64,000 nucleotides of DNA from Marinomonas primoryensis (GTDB taxonomy: Bacteria > Pseudomonadota > Gammaproteobacteria > Pseudomonadales > Marinomonadaceae): the NCBI RefSeq assembly GCF_013372285.1, contig NZ_CP054301.1:978001-1042000 (forward strand). Direction: 5' to 3'. The position numbers were made by a program, and so were the translations under genes. The notes under the pieces are model-generated. The model ran no database searches, was not told the DNA's origin, and was given only the letters and a program-made list of their open reading frames with translations. Positions 16,118-25,756 of this stretch are shown here, in pieces. Every line of letters begins with the position of its first letter. Within the stretch, counting starts at the first letter, position 1.

Positions 16118-16423
16118 ATGGCTACCGGAATCAAAAACACGACCCAATCAAAAGCACATGAAAAAGTAGATAGTGCGGCTGAAGTGGCCCATAAAGGGGT
16201 AGACAGCGCGGCTGAAGTGAAAGAAAAAAGCCAAGAACGTATCGAAGAAGTGGCTCATCAAATCAGCGAACAAGCCCATAAAATCGCGGAAACAGCGAAA
16301 AGCCAATCAGAAAAAGTATCTTCTGCCGTGGGTGAATACGCCAAAGAACATCCAGTCAAAACTATCGGTATCGCCTTTTTAGCAGGTGCATTGGCTGCTA
16401 GTTTTTTGTGCAAGCGTAAATAA
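16118..16423 (+). CDS. YqjD/ElaB-type DUF883 membrane-anchored protein
   Basis: 101 residues. A long amphipathic, Ala/Glu/Lys/Gln-rich coil (with a repeated DSAAEV-K segment near residues 17 and 29) is followed by a C-terminal membrane anchor (IGIAFLAGALAASFL) and CKRK. This matches YqjD/ElaB/YgaM, inner-membrane proteins that in E. coli associate with ribosomes in stationary phase. It has a strong AGAAGGAG ribosome site and is first of a three-gene operon with YqjE-like and a third membrane-associated gene. Confidence 0.82.
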   Translation: MATGIKNTTQSKAHEKVDSAAEVAHKGVDSAAEVKEKSQERIEEVAHQISEQAHKIAETAKSQSEKVSSAVGEYAKEHPVKTIGIAFLAGALAASFLCKRK

Positions 16424-16428
16424 ACTTC

Positions 16429-16824
16429 ATGGAAACACCGCCGCATTCAGACTCGCAATCGAAGACCGACTCACCCGATGAGACGTCGGCTTTTGATGAG
16501 GTTATCATCTCACACAAAAGTTGGTTGAAGAGCGTATTAGGGTTAGGAGCACTAGAAGCTAAAATGTGGGTGACTTCGAGCGCCCAGCTCCTCGCCTTAA
16601 TGTGCGGTGTCATTTTCTTGTTACTCACTACGTGGTTGTTGCTTATTTCCACCGCGGCTGCCATTGCTTGGAGTTATGGCTTTTCACTGGTTGGTATTTT
16701 ATTGAGTGCCACTTTGATGACTTTTGTCAGTGCGGCTGTCTTGCTCTATTTGGTTGGAATTACATTGAAAAACATGAATTTTACCCGCACGTTGGACGCT
16801 ATTATTCCAACGGAAGAGGAATAA
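16429..16824 (+). CDS. YqjE-type membrane protein (phage holin 3-6 superfamily)
   Basis: 131 residues. The N-terminal about 45 residues are polar and acidic; two hydrophobic segments (LLALMCGVIFLLLTTWLLLI and the next at about 85-105) follow. The position after a YqjD-like gene and the profile SAQLLALMCGVIF fit YqjE/DUF1469. Its start is 5 bases after the preceding stop, so it is co-transcribed. It probably works with YqjD in envelope or stress physiology; molecular role unknown. Confidence 0.75.
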   Translation: METPPHSDSQSKTDSPDETSAFDEVIISHKSWLKSVLGLGALEAKMWVTSSAQLLALMCGVIFLLLTTWLLLISTAAAIAWSYGFSLVGILLSATLMTFVSAAVLLYLVGITLKNMNFTRTLDAIIPTEEE

Positions 16825-16827
16825 GTA

Positions 16828-17235
16828 ATGTTTGGTCTTAAGCGTATGCATAGGCAACGAAAACACTTGTACGAACGCACTCAACGACTGGGAAAACGTG
16901 CCAAACTATCTCGTGAAAATGCCATTGATGACGTTCTAGACAAAGCGACCAGTCCAGCAGGGTTGATTGCAAGCTTTGTTTTAGGCGCGAGTACGCAACT
17001 GGATATCACAAAGAAAATTCGGAAGAGCCTATTAAATGGTGCCAGTCGAGATGTGTTGAGTTTTTTATCAACACAAGTGATGGCTTACATGGCCACAGAA
17101 GCCCCAAAAACGGCGACGAAAGAAGAGAATCCCTCTGTCGATCAGCCTCCAACAATGCCTGCTCAAGATCCAACAGTACCTTTCGAAGAAGACACGGATC
17201 AGCAATCGGTGAAGGAAACTATCCCGCGCTATTAA
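16828..17235 (+). CDS. Third gene of the YqjD-YqjE operon, unknown
   Basis: 135 residues. A strongly basic N-terminus (MFGLKRMHRQRKHLYERTQR) is followed by a moderately hydrophobic segment around PAGLIASFVLGAST and a Pro/Glu/Thr-rich low-complexity tail ending in VKETIPRY. It occupies the slot that YqjK has in E. coli, but the sequence does not look homologous to me. The four-base gap to the YqjE-like stop indicates one operon. Confidence 0.68.
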   Translation: MFGLKRMHRQRKHLYERTQRLGKRAKLSRENAIDDVLDKATSPAGLIASFVLGASTQLDITKKIRKSLLNGASRDVLSFLSTQVMAYMATEAPKTATKEENPSVDQPPTMPAQDPTVPFEEDTDQQSVKETIPRY

Positions 17236-17399
17236 GGCGTGCTCTTCTCTAATATGGTTGTTTATTCAAAAAACATCGCTTAGTCCTCGACTTTAGTGCA
17301 TTAAATCACTATATTCGCCCCCCTTTGTGTTTATATTTTGTACGCTGATCAGGCGACAAGCGTAAACGGCTTTCTATTCTTTTTTTTCAGGACTTTCTT

Positions 17400-18986
17400 T
17401 TGATTTCCACGGCTAATATCACCATGCAATTTGGCGCAACGCCATTGTTTGAAAACATCTCAGCGAAATTTGGTAACGGCAATCGTTATGGCCTAATTGG
17501 CGCTAACGGTTGCGGTAAGTCCACCTTCATGAAAATTCTCAGCGGGGCACTGATACCGACTTCTGGAAACGTTTCTATTACGCCGGGTGAAAAAGTCGGT
17601 ACCTTGAGTCAGGATCAGTTCGCTTTCGAAGAATACTCCGTTGTTGATGCCGTTATTATGGGCGATGTGGCGCTGTGGAAAATTAAACAAGAGCGCGATG
17701 CGATTTACTCCAAGCTAGAAATGAGTGAAGAAGACGGTATGCGTGCCGGTGAGCTAGAAGCAGAGTTTGCAGAAATGGATGGCTACAGCGCCGAAAGCCG
17801 TGCAGGTGACATTTTATTAGAAGCCGGGATTGAAGAAAATCATCACTTTAGTCTAATGAGCCAAGTCGCACCAGGTTGGAAACTTCGAGTATTACTTGCG
17901 CAAGCCTTGTTTGCTAATCCAGACATATTGCTGTTAGACGAACCAACCAACAACTTGGATATTCATACCATCAACTGGTTGGCTGATGTATTGAATCAAC
18001 GTAAATGCACCATGATTATCATTTCCCACGATCGTCACTTTTTGAATTCTGTATGTACGCATATGGCAGACATTGATTTTGGTGAGTTGCGTATTTACCC
18101 AGGTAACTACGAATACTTTATGGAAGCGTCGTCTCTTATTCGTGAGCAGCTTTTAACCGAGAATTCGAAAAAAAGTGCCGAAATGGAAGATTTGCAAGCG
18201 TTTGTAAATCGATTCTCTGCGAATGCTTCGAAAGCGAAGCAAGCCAGCTCTCGTGCTAAAAAATTAGATAAAATTGAATTGTCAGAAGTAAAACAGTCAA
18301 GCCGGATGACGCCATCGCTAAACTTCAAACAAGATAAAAAACTTCACCGTCAAGCATTGATTCTTGAAGAGCTTGGGCACGGCTACGAGGATGAACTATT
18401 ATTTACAGATGGCAGTATTATTCTTGATGCTGGTGCTAGGCTTGCGATTATCGGTGAGAACGGTGCGGGTAAAACAACCTTTCTTCGTTGTTTGATTAAT
18501 GAATTAGAAGCCAAACAAGGTGAAATTAAATGGGCAGAAAATGCTGTTATTGGTTATTGCCCGCAGGACAGCACAGAAGATTTTAATTCTGATATGACTT
18601 TGTTTGATTGGATGTCAAAATGGCGTACGGTAAAACATGATGACTTAAAAGTTCGCGCTATGCTGGGTCGCTTATTGTTTACGGCCGATGACTTTAATAA
18701 GAAAGTCCGAGTTTGCTCTGGTGGTGAGAAGAACCGTCTATTGTTTGGTAAGTTAATGATGATGGACTTAAACGTTCTTATCATGGACGAGCCAACCAAC
18801 CATATGGATATGGAAGCGATTGAAGCCCTTAACAATGCTTTGATCGACTTTGATGGCACCTTAATTTTCGTCAGTCACGATAGAGCGTTTGTCTCGTCTT
18901 TGGCAAACCGAGTGATTGAAATCAAAGGTCAACAGATTATTGATTTCCAAGGTACTTACGATGAATATCTCGCTCATCAAGCCTAA
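17400..18986 (+). CDS. ybiT: ABC-F ATPase YbiT
   Basis: 528 residues with two ABC nucleotide-binding domains and no membrane segments. Walker A motifs are GANGCGKST (domain 1) and GENGAGKTT (domain 2); Walker B motifs are [10 protein letters not shown] and [10 protein letters not shown]. It tracks E. coli YbiT closely ([46 protein letters not shown]). ABC-F proteins bind the ribosomal E site and relieve or regulate elongation stalls. Start is TTG 17400, with AGGA about eight bases upstream; no ATG is available before the domain begins. A strong bidirectional terminator follows. Confidence 0.93.
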   Translation: MISTANITMQFGATPLFENISAKFGNGNRYGLIGANGCGKSTFMKILSGALIPTSGNVSITPGEKVGTLSQDQFAFEEYSVVDAVIMGDVALWKIKQERDAIYSKLEMSEEDGMRAGELEAEFAEMDGYSAESRAGDILLEAGIEENHHFSLMSQVAPGWKLRVLLAQALFANPDILLLDEPTNNLDIHTINWLADVLNQRKCTMIIISHDRHFLNSVCTHMADIDFGELRIYPGNYEYFMEASSLIREQLLTENSKKSAEMEDLQAFVNRFSANASKAKQASSRAKKLDKIELSEVKQSSRMTPSLNFKQDKKLHRQALILEELGHGYEDELLFTDGSIILDAGARLAIIGENGAGKTTFLRCLINELEAKQGEIKWAENAVIGYCPQDSTEDFNSDMTLFDWMSKWRTVKHDDLKVRAMLGRLLFTADDFNKKVRVCSGGEKNRLLFGKLMMMDLNVLIMDEPTNHMDMEAIEALNNALIDFDGTLIFVSHDRAFVSSLANRVIEIKGQQIIDFQGTYDEYLAHQA

Positions 18987-19008
18987 TTTTATTTAGATTC
19001 AAGTATTA

Positions 19009-19047
19009 AAAAAACCGCTTACTGATATTCAGTAAGCGGTTTTTTTG
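19009..19047. terminator. Bidirectional terminator between ybiT and the chemoreceptor
   Basis: A 12-base perfect stem, ACCGCTTACTGA (19014-19025) and TCAGTAAGCGGT (19029-19040), is flanked by an A-run and a seven-T run. It can stop both convergent units. Confidence 0.92.
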
Positions 19048-19081
19048 TTTCAAGTCTTTCTAAATGCAATGTAAACGCAAA

Positions 19082-20719
19082 TTACAGTTTAAAAATAGAC
19101 ATGACTTCTTGGGTGTCTTTGGCTGTTTTTGCTAAAGATTCGCTGGTAGCGCTGTTTTGTTGGACCTGCAAGCCTGCTTGGGCGGAGAGTTCAGAAACCT
19201 TTTGATTTAAATGGTTAAGTTGCTGCACCGCTTCGCTTTGCATGGTGACACTTTGAATAACTTTGTTACTAGCTCTGTTTATTTCACCTACTGATAGGGA
19301 GATATCTTGTAGATATTGTGTGGAGAGGGTGATTTCTTCTGTGGTTTTTTGTGATTGCTGATGGCTCGCGGTGATACGAGCTTCGGCTTCTTTCGCACCA
19401 CTTTGAAGCTTACTGATCATGTTTTGAATTTCATCGGTGGACGCTTGAGTTCTACTTGCCAAGCCGCGTACTTCATCTGCTACAACGGCAAACCCTCTTC
19501 CCTGCTCACCTGCTCTGGCCGCTTCTATCGCTGCGTTGAGGGCTAATAAGTTAGTTTGTTCGGCAATGGCACTAATGACGTCTAGTACTGAACCTATGGT
19601 TTGTGATTGTTCTGCTAGTTGTACGACGGTGTTTAAACCCGCTTCCAGATCCTCAGAGAGCTTTTCAAGAGATTCTACTGTTTGTTTAATAGAGACTTGT
19701 CCCGTTTGTGTTTTTTCTGCTGTTATTTGTGCAGAGGTAAGGGTTGACTGAGTGCCTTCAATGACTTCATTTTTAAACGTATCAACTTCTTTGATGGTTT
19801 TTGCCATTTCCGCAAACATGCCTTCACGCTGTTGAGTGATCGTTTGTGTTTTTGCTGCAACGGATTTTAATTCTTGGCTTTTGCTTTCAACTTCTTTATT
19901 AAGGGATACCGCTTTAGTTAAGGTTTTTGAAAGACGCTCTACAAAAGTATTGTAATAGATTGCAATCTCGGTCAATTGATCTTTGCCTGACTCTGGTAGA
20001 CGCGTTTTTAAGTCGCCATCGCCGGCTGAAATGTTGTGCAAGGCGGTTTGTATTTGACCAATGGGTAAGAGAATTGAACGTACAATTAAAAAGGATATAA
20101 GCAGAGATATTAATATGATGATACTACTGACTGTACCCAGCTTAATGGCTTCTTGTTTGAATTGAGAATCCACATCATCTAAGTAAATTCCGGAACCGAT
20201 GATCCATCCCCAAGGCTTAAAGCCTTGTACATAGGAAATTTTCTCTACCGGTTTTTCGCTGCCAGGCTTTGGCCACAAGTAGTCAACGAATCCAGCTTCT
20301 TTCGCTTTGACGACCTTAACGAACTCTGAAAAGAGTTTTTTGCCATTTGGATCTTCTAGATTGGTAAGGTCTTTTCCATCTAATGCCGGTTTGACCGAGT
20401 GCATTACCATGATGGCATTATAGTCATTAATCCAAAAATACTCTGATTCTGCGTAACGAATGTCTTTAATGGTTTCCATTGCATGGCGTTGGGCGTCGGC
20501 TTTAGTAAGCTCACCAGATTGTTGAAGTTTGTAATAGTGTTTAAGGACGCCTGTTGCTGTTTCAACAACATGCTTCGTTTGAGAATATTTTTCATCAAGA
20601 AGCGATTGTTTATTGACGGTGAGAGTTAAATAAATGACTAGTAATAGTCCTAGAGAAAAGAAAAAAACCAAGCTGGTTAGGCGTAGGTTGATTGGGATTT
20701 TGCGAAGCGTATTTATCAT
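19082..20719 (-). CDS. Methyl-accepting chemotaxis protein with Cache sensor
   Basis: 545 residues. N-terminal membrane helix ([20 protein letters not shown]), a periplasmic single Cache domain (about 40-185, with [20 protein letters not shown] and the [14 protein letters not shown] strand), a second helix ([16 protein letters not shown]), HAMP, and an MCP signalling domain. The hairpin tip is [20 protein letters not shown], then [15 protein letters not shown]. The bundle ends without a CheR-binding pentapeptide. The sCache_2-type sensor usually binds small organic acids; the ligand here is not predictable. GAGGA lies near the start codon. Confidence 0.92.
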   Translation of the reverse strand: MINTLRKIPINLRLTSLVFFFSLGLLLVIYLTLTVNKQSLLDEKYSQTKHVVETATGVLKHYYKLQQSGELTKADAQRHAMETIKDIRYAESEYFWINDYNAIMVMHSVKPALDGKDLTNLEDPNGKKLFSEFVKVVKAKEAGFVDYLWPKPGSEKPVEKISYVQGFKPWGWIIGSGIYLDDVDSQFKQEAIKLGTVSSIIILISLLISFLIVRSILLPIGQIQTALHNISAGDGDLKTRLPESGKDQLTEIAIYYNTFVERLSKTLTKAVSLNKEVESKSQELKSVAAKTQTITQQREGMFAEMAKTIKEVDTFKNEVIEGTQSTLTSAQITAEKTQTGQVSIKQTVESLEKLSEDLEAGLNTVVQLAEQSQTIGSVLDVISAIAEQTNLLALNAAIEAARAGEQGRGFAVVADEVRGLASRTQASTDEIQNMISKLQSGAKEAEARITASHQQSQKTTEEITLSTQYLQDISLSVGEINRASNKVIQSVTMQSEAVQQLNHLNQKVSELSAQAGLQVQQNSATSESLAKTAKDTQEVMSIFKL

Positions 20720-21059
20720 TACGTCGTCCTCGATAGGTATGTTTATTTTTATAATATCTAAGGGAGGTTAAAAATTGTTACTCCTGTTTTAGTCACCATA
20801 CTTTATGAGTCGCTGCCAACATGCTGTTTGATGATTTTCCTTTCTTTAAATTGCGTTCATATGCGCCTGATTTTACGCATTTAATGCTCACCCTTTCAGC
20901 CATATAACCATAATGCTAAGCCTCTGTCATTTCTATGTAATCTTTTGCCTATAAATTGATGATTAACTTCCTTTTTGCAGGGGGAGGTCATTTTTGGTCA
21001 CCCGCATTATTGGACTAGTCGCCAATTGGGATAAATATATTTAATAGTAGGGCAATATT
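20720..21059. other. 340-base divergent control region of the chemoreceptor and phoX
   Basis: It contains the Pho box described separately. The first 110 bases upstream of the chemoreceptor are AT-rich without a convincing sigma-28 promoter. Confidence 0.5.
20924..20955 (+). promoter_or_regulatory. Pho box and -10 of phoX
   Basis: CTGTCAT (20924-20930), TTCT spacer and ATGTAAT (20935-20941) form two PhoB half-sites at 11-base spacing, the first a perfect match to the consensus. A TATAAA -10 (20950-20955) follows eight bases later and no -35 is evident, as in PhoB-activated promoters. The gene behind it is a phosphatase, which supports the reading. Confidence 0.75.
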
Positions 21060-22961
21060 ATGAAAATTGAACAAAAACACAATTTAAGTTTTGATGAATT
21101 AGATGAAATTGCGCGACCTGCGCCACGCGTCGTAGAGTTCGAAGAAGTGGCCAATAAAATGGTTTCTCGCCGTGGTTTTTTGGGCAGTGGTGTTGCTGTT
21201 GGTGCTGGTGCATTTGTAATGGGCTCCACTACGTTATCAGCAGGAAAAGCATTGGCGGCTGGTACAGACGAGTCCCGTCTTGCGTTTAAAATGGTCAAGG
21301 CAAATGGTCTTGATACTATAACGGTGCCTGAAGGCTATAAGTGGGAAGTGGTTGTTTCTTGGGGTGATCCATTGTTCAGTAATGCCCCAGCGTTAGATAC
21401 CACTACAGGTGGTACAGGCGCTTCTCAAGAGTTGGCTTTTGGTGATCATAACGATGGCATGGCTTTTTTCTCGAAAGATGGCAAGCAGATCATGGCCATT
21501 AACAACGAATACACCGATGGAAAAACGCTTCATGCGAATCGGGCTGATGGTATGCCTGAAACGGCAGACGATGTTCGTAAAAATAAAGCGGCGCATGGTG
21601 TCTCTATTGTGGAGGTGGCTCAACGTGGTGGTAACTGGGGGATTGTTCAAGACTCTGTATATAATCGCCGTATTACCGCTGATACAGAAATGGACATTAC
21701 CGGTCCAGCTCGAGGTCATAAATGGATGCAGACCTCAGAAGATCCTAAAGGCTTGGTTGCCAAAGGCACTTGGAATAACTGTGGTAACGGACAAACACCG
21801 TGGGGCACTTATCTTACTTGTGAAGAGAACTTCAACGGCTATTTTACTGCCAATGATAAAAACTACAAAATGCCTGAAGCGTTTAAACGTTACGGACTTA
21901 GCACAGAAGGGCGCTACAATTGGGCTATAGGTGATGCGCGCTTTGATTTAATCAAAGAGCCCAATGAGCCAAACCGTTTTGGTTATGTGGTTGAGATCGA
22001 TCCGTTAGATCCAACATCTCGTCCAAAAAAACGCACTGCGCTGGGTCGCTTTAAGCACGAAAATGCAGAATTGACCATCGCTTCAAATGGCCATGTTGTG
22101 GTCTATCTTGGCGATGACGAACGCGGCGAGTTTTTGTATCGTTTTGTGTCTAAGCATAAGTATTTAGCGGGTGGTCATAATCGTGACTTGCTGGAAGAAG
22201 GGACATTGTTTGTTGCCAAATTCCACGATAACAATCGTGGTGAATGGCTTGCTTTAACACCAAAAACAACAGGGATGACAGACGCCGAAATTTCGATTCA
22301 TACTCGTATGGCTGCCTCTAAAGTGGGAGCGACAACGATGGATCGCCCTGAATGGGTGGCAGCAAACCCAAATAAAGTGGAAGTCTTCTGTGCTTTGACG
22401 AACAATAAAAACCGTGGTGTAAAACCAAATGCGGGTGGTGATGCGACCCCCCCAAGTGGCCCTAACCCTCGAGTAGAAAATAATTTTGGTCAGATCGTTC
22501 GTTGGGTTCCTATGAACGAAGATCATACCAGTAGTGAGTTTAAGTGGAACTTGTTTGTACTGGCGGGCAATCCGGCGGTTTATGACGATGCTAATGCGGG
22601 CTCTCAAAACATCAACCAAGATAATATGTTTAACTCGCCAGATGGCCTGAAATTCGACTCTAAAGGGTTGTTGTGGATTCAAACAGACGGTAATTATTCA
22701 AATGCCAAAGGCTTCCAAGGTCAAGGTAATAATCAGATGTTGGTTGGAGACCCAGAAACCGGTGAAATTCGTCGTTTCTTAGTTGGGCCAAATGAGTGTG
22801 AAATTACAGGGTCTGCTTGGAACGCCGAACGAACCACTATGTTTATTAGTGTTCAACACCCTGGCGAGAAAGGAAATTCTCATTGGCCTGACGGCGGACA
22901 GTCTGTTCCTCGTTCTAGCGTCGTTGCGATTTCTCGTAAAGATGGCGCAGTAATAGGCTAA
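21060..22961 (+). CDS. phoX: PhoX-family alkaline phosphatase (Tat-exported)
   Basis: 633 residues. A twin-arginine signal (VSRRGFLGSGVAVGAGAF, about residues 36-53) precedes the PhoX (DUF839) beta-propeller. The conserved segment NNCGNGQTPWGTYLTCEEN (about 240-258) contains the cysteine and glutamate of the Fe/Ca cofactor site; GRFKHENAEL and the C-terminal QHPGEKGNS motif are also present. PhoX is a calcium- and iron-dependent phosphomonoesterase common in marine bacteria; folded export by Tat to the periplasm is expected. A Pho box lies 119-136 bases upstream, and a hairpin terminator follows, so it is a single-gene unit. Confidence 0.92.
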   Translation: MKIEQKHNLSFDELDEIARPAPRVVEFEEVANKMVSRRGFLGSGVAVGAGAFVMGSTTLSAGKALAAGTDESRLAFKMVKANGLDTITVPEGYKWEVVVSWGDPLFSNAPALDTTTGGTGASQELAFGDHNDGMAFFSKDGKQIMAINNEYTDGKTLHANRADGMPETADDVRKNKAAHGVSIVEVAQRGGNWGIVQDSVYNRRITADTEMDITGPARGHKWMQTSEDPKGLVAKGTWNNCGNGQTPWGTYLTCEENFNGYFTANDKNYKMPEAFKRYGLSTEGRYNWAIGDARFDLIKEPNEPNRFGYVVEIDPLDPTSRPKKRTALGRFKHENAELTIASNGHVVVYLGDDERGEFLYRFVSKHKYLAGGHNRDLLEEGTLFVAKFHDNNRGEWLALTPKTTGMTDAEISIHTRMAASKVGATTMDRPEWVAANPNKVEVFCALTNNKNRGVKPNAGGDATPPSGPNPRVENNFGQIVRWVPMNEDHTSSEFKWNLFVLAGNPAVYDDANAGSQNINQDNMFNSPDGLKFDSKGLLWIQTDGNYSNAKGFQGQGNNQMLVGDPETGEIRRFLVGPNECEITGSAWNAERTTMFISVQHPGEKGNSHWPDGGQSVPRSSVVAISRKDGAVIG

Positions 22962-22976
22962 GAGTTTTCACTGATG

Positions 22977-23010
22977 AAAAAAGCCAGTATGACATTCATA
23001 CTGGCTTTTT
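22977..23010 (+). terminator. Terminator of phoX
   Basis: AAGCCAGTATGA / TCATACTGGCTT, a 12-base stem with a CAT loop, preceded by an A-run and followed by TTT. Confidence 0.9.
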
Positions 23011-23296
23011 ATTGCTCGTAGACTCTTTGTATAATGCTTAGTTGCCTGAATCGACCCTTTTTATTTCTAATCGTGTTGTGGACCATGACTTATGTCATTA
23101 AGTGTATAAAGTTTACTTATGACATCCTTGCTTCATTATAGATAAAATGTCAGTCTTAGTTTTCTTGGGCAAAGGTACATAACTTATTTTTTCTTTATAA
23201 TTTATATACTTACTTCGACCATCCTAGTTAGTTTTCTATTTTAGGGGTTGTGGATAGAGTGCCTCGGCAGGATATGAAAAATTTAAGTGAGTAGTA
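23011..23296. other. Upstream region of the GGDEF-EAL gene
   Basis: An imperfect inverted repeat, ATGTCATTAAGT (23092-23103) against ACTTATGACAT (23115-23125), is the only structure seen. A single PhoB-like half-site inside it (ATGTCAT) is not repeated at 11 bases. A seven-codon open frame (23274-23294) ends two bases before the gene. Confidence 0.4.
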
Positions 23297-25711
23297 ATGG
23301 GCGTCGTACTTTCTAAATCACTATTTATAAAGCAAGCGGTTTTAACCTTAGCGCTTGCGATTGTTTTAAGTTTGGTCAGTAGCGGTATTCAATTTATTGA
23401 TGGTATTCGATATCAGAAGCAACAGATAGATCAAGACTTTGATGAGTTGCTGGCTGTTGTCGAAAAGCCGCTGTCTGAGGCTGTTTTCCGGCTAGACGTT
23501 ACTTTTGCTCAACACCAGATTGACAGTTTGCTGTTGAGCTCCTCTATTGCCCATGTGGAAGTTCGAGACGAAGCCGGAGTATTGTTTGTTCAAGCAACCG
23601 CTGAAAAACGTCGTTTTTCCGTTTCCCATTCATTGGCTGATTATTTTTTACCTGACTTACAGAATTATAAGCGCGAATTGCGCTTAGAAAGACCGGTTTT
23701 TCAAGCTGGGTCTTTGCTAGTCTTGCCAGAGAAGCGTTATTTGCTCGATAGAATATTTAAAGAGCAACTTTCCATACTGATTTATAATCTATTCAAAGAC
23801 GTTCTATTGGCCTCTTTGATTTCATTGCTCTTCTACTTTTTAGTAACACACCCTTTAAAGCGTTTGACAGAGTCCTTGTCGACGGTAGGCTACAATGAAA
23901 AGCTATCTTTACCAAAATCATTTTATCGACGCCATAAATCGGATGAATTAGGCCATTTGCATTCCACTTTTTCTTTACTTTGGAACAAATTAAATACGGC
24001 GCTTAGTGATTTAGAGCGCAGTGATAGCCATACAAAAGCGATGATAGAGCACGCGGCAGATGGCATTTTGTTGTTGGATGAAAACAATAAAATAACGCTG
24101 GTTAATACCGCAGCTGAATTTATGTTGAAAATGAAGAGCGAGACACTTAAGTCTCTATCTTTGGAAACCTTGCATGCCTCTTCATCTTGGGGCGTATTTT
24201 CAGAAGCCTTGAATTCACTTCAAATAGACGCTCCTCGTACGGTTGAAACGCTTTATCAAATACAAAATATTGAATTACCTGTCGAAATACGGTTAGCAAA
24301 GTACAAAATACAAGACAAAATAGAAGTTTTGATGCTCATACGTGATGTTTCTGAACGCAAAGAAACAGAAGCACATATCCATTATTTGGCGTATTACGAT
24401 TCAGTCACGCACCTGCCTAACCGTCAATATTTAGCAGATAAACTTCGTGAAGCGCTACAGCGCAAGCAGCCAGTTCCAAGCTCGTCTGCGGTTGTTTTTA
24501 TGGATCTCGATAGATTTAAGACGATTAATGATTCACTGGGTCATAATGTAGGCGATCAGCTACTGTGTTGTGTGGCGTCACAACTTTCTTCTCTTATCGA
24601 CGATAATATTATTTTTGCGCGAATGGGTGGCGATGAGTTCGCTTTTTTATTGACTAATTTAGGTGACAATAAAGAGCAAGTTGAACTCGTCATAAATAGG
24701 TTCGCTGAAAGTATTATGTTTGCGTGTCAACAAGTTAAAAAAGCAGGTCACCATGAGGTTCATATAACAGCGAGTCTCGGGGCAACTATATTTGAGGGCT
24801 CTGAATGTTCTGAAGAAATTATTTTAAAACAAGCAGATACTGCATTATATCGAGCAAAAGAATGTGGGCGTAATACCTTTGCCTTATATAAAAAAGAAAT
24901 GCAGGCCGTTTCTGATGCTCGTCTTGAGATGGAAAAAGCGCTTCATCATGCAACAGAATTTAAGTTGTTTGAATTGTATTATCAACCGCAAACGAATCAC
25001 AAGGATGAGCTAATTGGTGCTGAGGCGCTTATCCGTTGGAAGGATGATAAAAAAGGCTTTATTTCTCCTGCTGAATTTATTCCTGTTGCTGAAGAAATTG
25101 GCCTCATTGTCGAGATTGGTGATTGGGTTTTGAATGAAGCCTTATCACAAGTAGCGATTTGGTTGAGAGAGGGGAAGTGGCAAGTATCTTGGCGTATTTC
25201 TATCAATGTAAGCCCCATTCAGTTTCAACAAGCGGGCTTTCTACCTATGTTAAAAGCACAATTACAAAAGCATGATGTACCTGCATGTTGTGTGGATCTT
25301 GAAATTACGGAAAATATGTTATTGAACGATCTTTCTTCTAGCTTAGAGAAAATGAATGCAATAAAAAGCTTAGGTGTTTACCTTTCAATCGATGACTTTG
25401 GTACAGGTTACTCTTCTCTTAAATATTTAAAATCGTTACCAATAGACAGATTGAAAATCGATCAATCTTTCGTACGTGATTTATTAACAGATAAAAGCGA
25501 CGAGGCGATTGTTCATGCTGTTATTGCGATGGCCAAAGCTCTTAATATCGAAGTGCTTGCGGAAGGAGTAGAAACACTTTCGCATTACGATCGGTTACGT
25601 GAGATAAACTGCTTTTGTTACCAAGGTTATTATTTTGGTCATCCCTTGCCAGCAGATAAGTTTGTTGCTGCATTTGTTCATGATTCAACCACGTTGAAGC
25701 CAGATTTTTAG
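23297..25711 (+). CDS. Membrane GGDEF-EAL cyclic-di-GMP protein
   Basis: 804 residues. Helix 1 (AVLTLALAIVLSLVSSGIQF), a periplasmic sensor of about 120 residues, helix 2 (VLLASLISLLFYFLV), a HAMP-like linker, a PAS domain (about 245-350), GGDEF (about 365-530) and EAL (about 545-790). The GGDEF active site is intact (ARMGGDEFAFLL); the inhibitory RxxD site five residues upstream is absent. The EAL site is also intact (EALIRW, NVSP, EITEN, DDFGTGYSSL, KIDQSFV, EGVET). Both diguanylate cyclase and phosphodiesterase activity are possible; such hybrids often act mainly as phosphodiesterases. Confidence 0.9.
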   Translation: MGVVLSKSLFIKQAVLTLALAIVLSLVSSGIQFIDGIRYQKQQIDQDFDELLAVVEKPLSEAVFRLDVTFAQHQIDSLLLSSSIAHVEVRDEAGVLFVQATAEKRRFSVSHSLADYFLPDLQNYKRELRLERPVFQAGSLLVLPEKRYLLDRIFKEQLSILIYNLFKDVLLASLISLLFYFLVTHPLKRLTESLSTVGYNEKLSLPKSFYRRHKSDELGHLHSTFSLLWNKLNTALSDLERSDSHTKAMIEHAADGILLLDENNKITLVNTAAEFMLKMKSETLKSLSLETLHASSSWGVFSEALNSLQIDAPRTVETLYQIQNIELPVEIRLAKYKIQDKIEVLMLIRDVSERKETEAHIHYLAYYDSVTHLPNRQYLADKLREALQRKQPVPSSSAVVFMDLDRFKTINDSLGHNVGDQLLCCVASQLSSLIDDNIIFARMGGDEFAFLLTNLGDNKEQVELVINRFAESIMFACQQVKKAGHHEVHITASLGATIFEGSECSEEIILKQADTALYRAKECGRNTFALYKKEMQAVSDARLEMEKALHHATEFKLFELYYQPQTNHKDELIGAEALIRWKDDKKGFISPAEFIPVAEEIGLIVEIGDWVLNEALSQVAIWLREGKWQVSWRISINVSPIQFQQAGFLPMLKAQLQKHDVPACCVDLEITENMLLNDLSSSLEKMNAIKSLGVYLSIDDFGTGYSSLKYLKSLPIDRLKIDQSFVRDLLTDKSDEAIVHAVIAMAKALNIEVLAEGVETLSHYDRLREINCFCYQGYYFGHPLPADKFVAAFVHDSTTLKPDF

Positions 25712-25756
25712 CGTACTATAACGAGCTGATTTTTTATTTAACCTTAAGGTCTAGAC

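Noticed and set aside
17341-17390. TACGCT/AGCGTA hairpin plus T-run before ybiT, possible attenuator
   Set aside because: The T-run is about 14 bases from the weak six-base stem, so it does not form a proper terminator.
20720-20830. Sigma-28 promoter for the chemoreceptor
   Set aside because: A TAAA and a partial CGA-type -10 exist but spacing and sequence do not fit the flagellar sigma consensus.
23092-23125. Possible Pho box upstream of the GGDEF-EAL gene (ATGTCATTAAGTG)
   Set aside because: Only one good half-site; the 11-base repeat (TGTATAA) does not match, and the mirror copy makes it an imperfect inverted repeat instead.
23274-23294. Seven-codon frame just before the GGDEF-EAL start
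   Set aside because: The only Shine-Dalgarno-like sequence is one base from its ATG, too close to work; likely chance.
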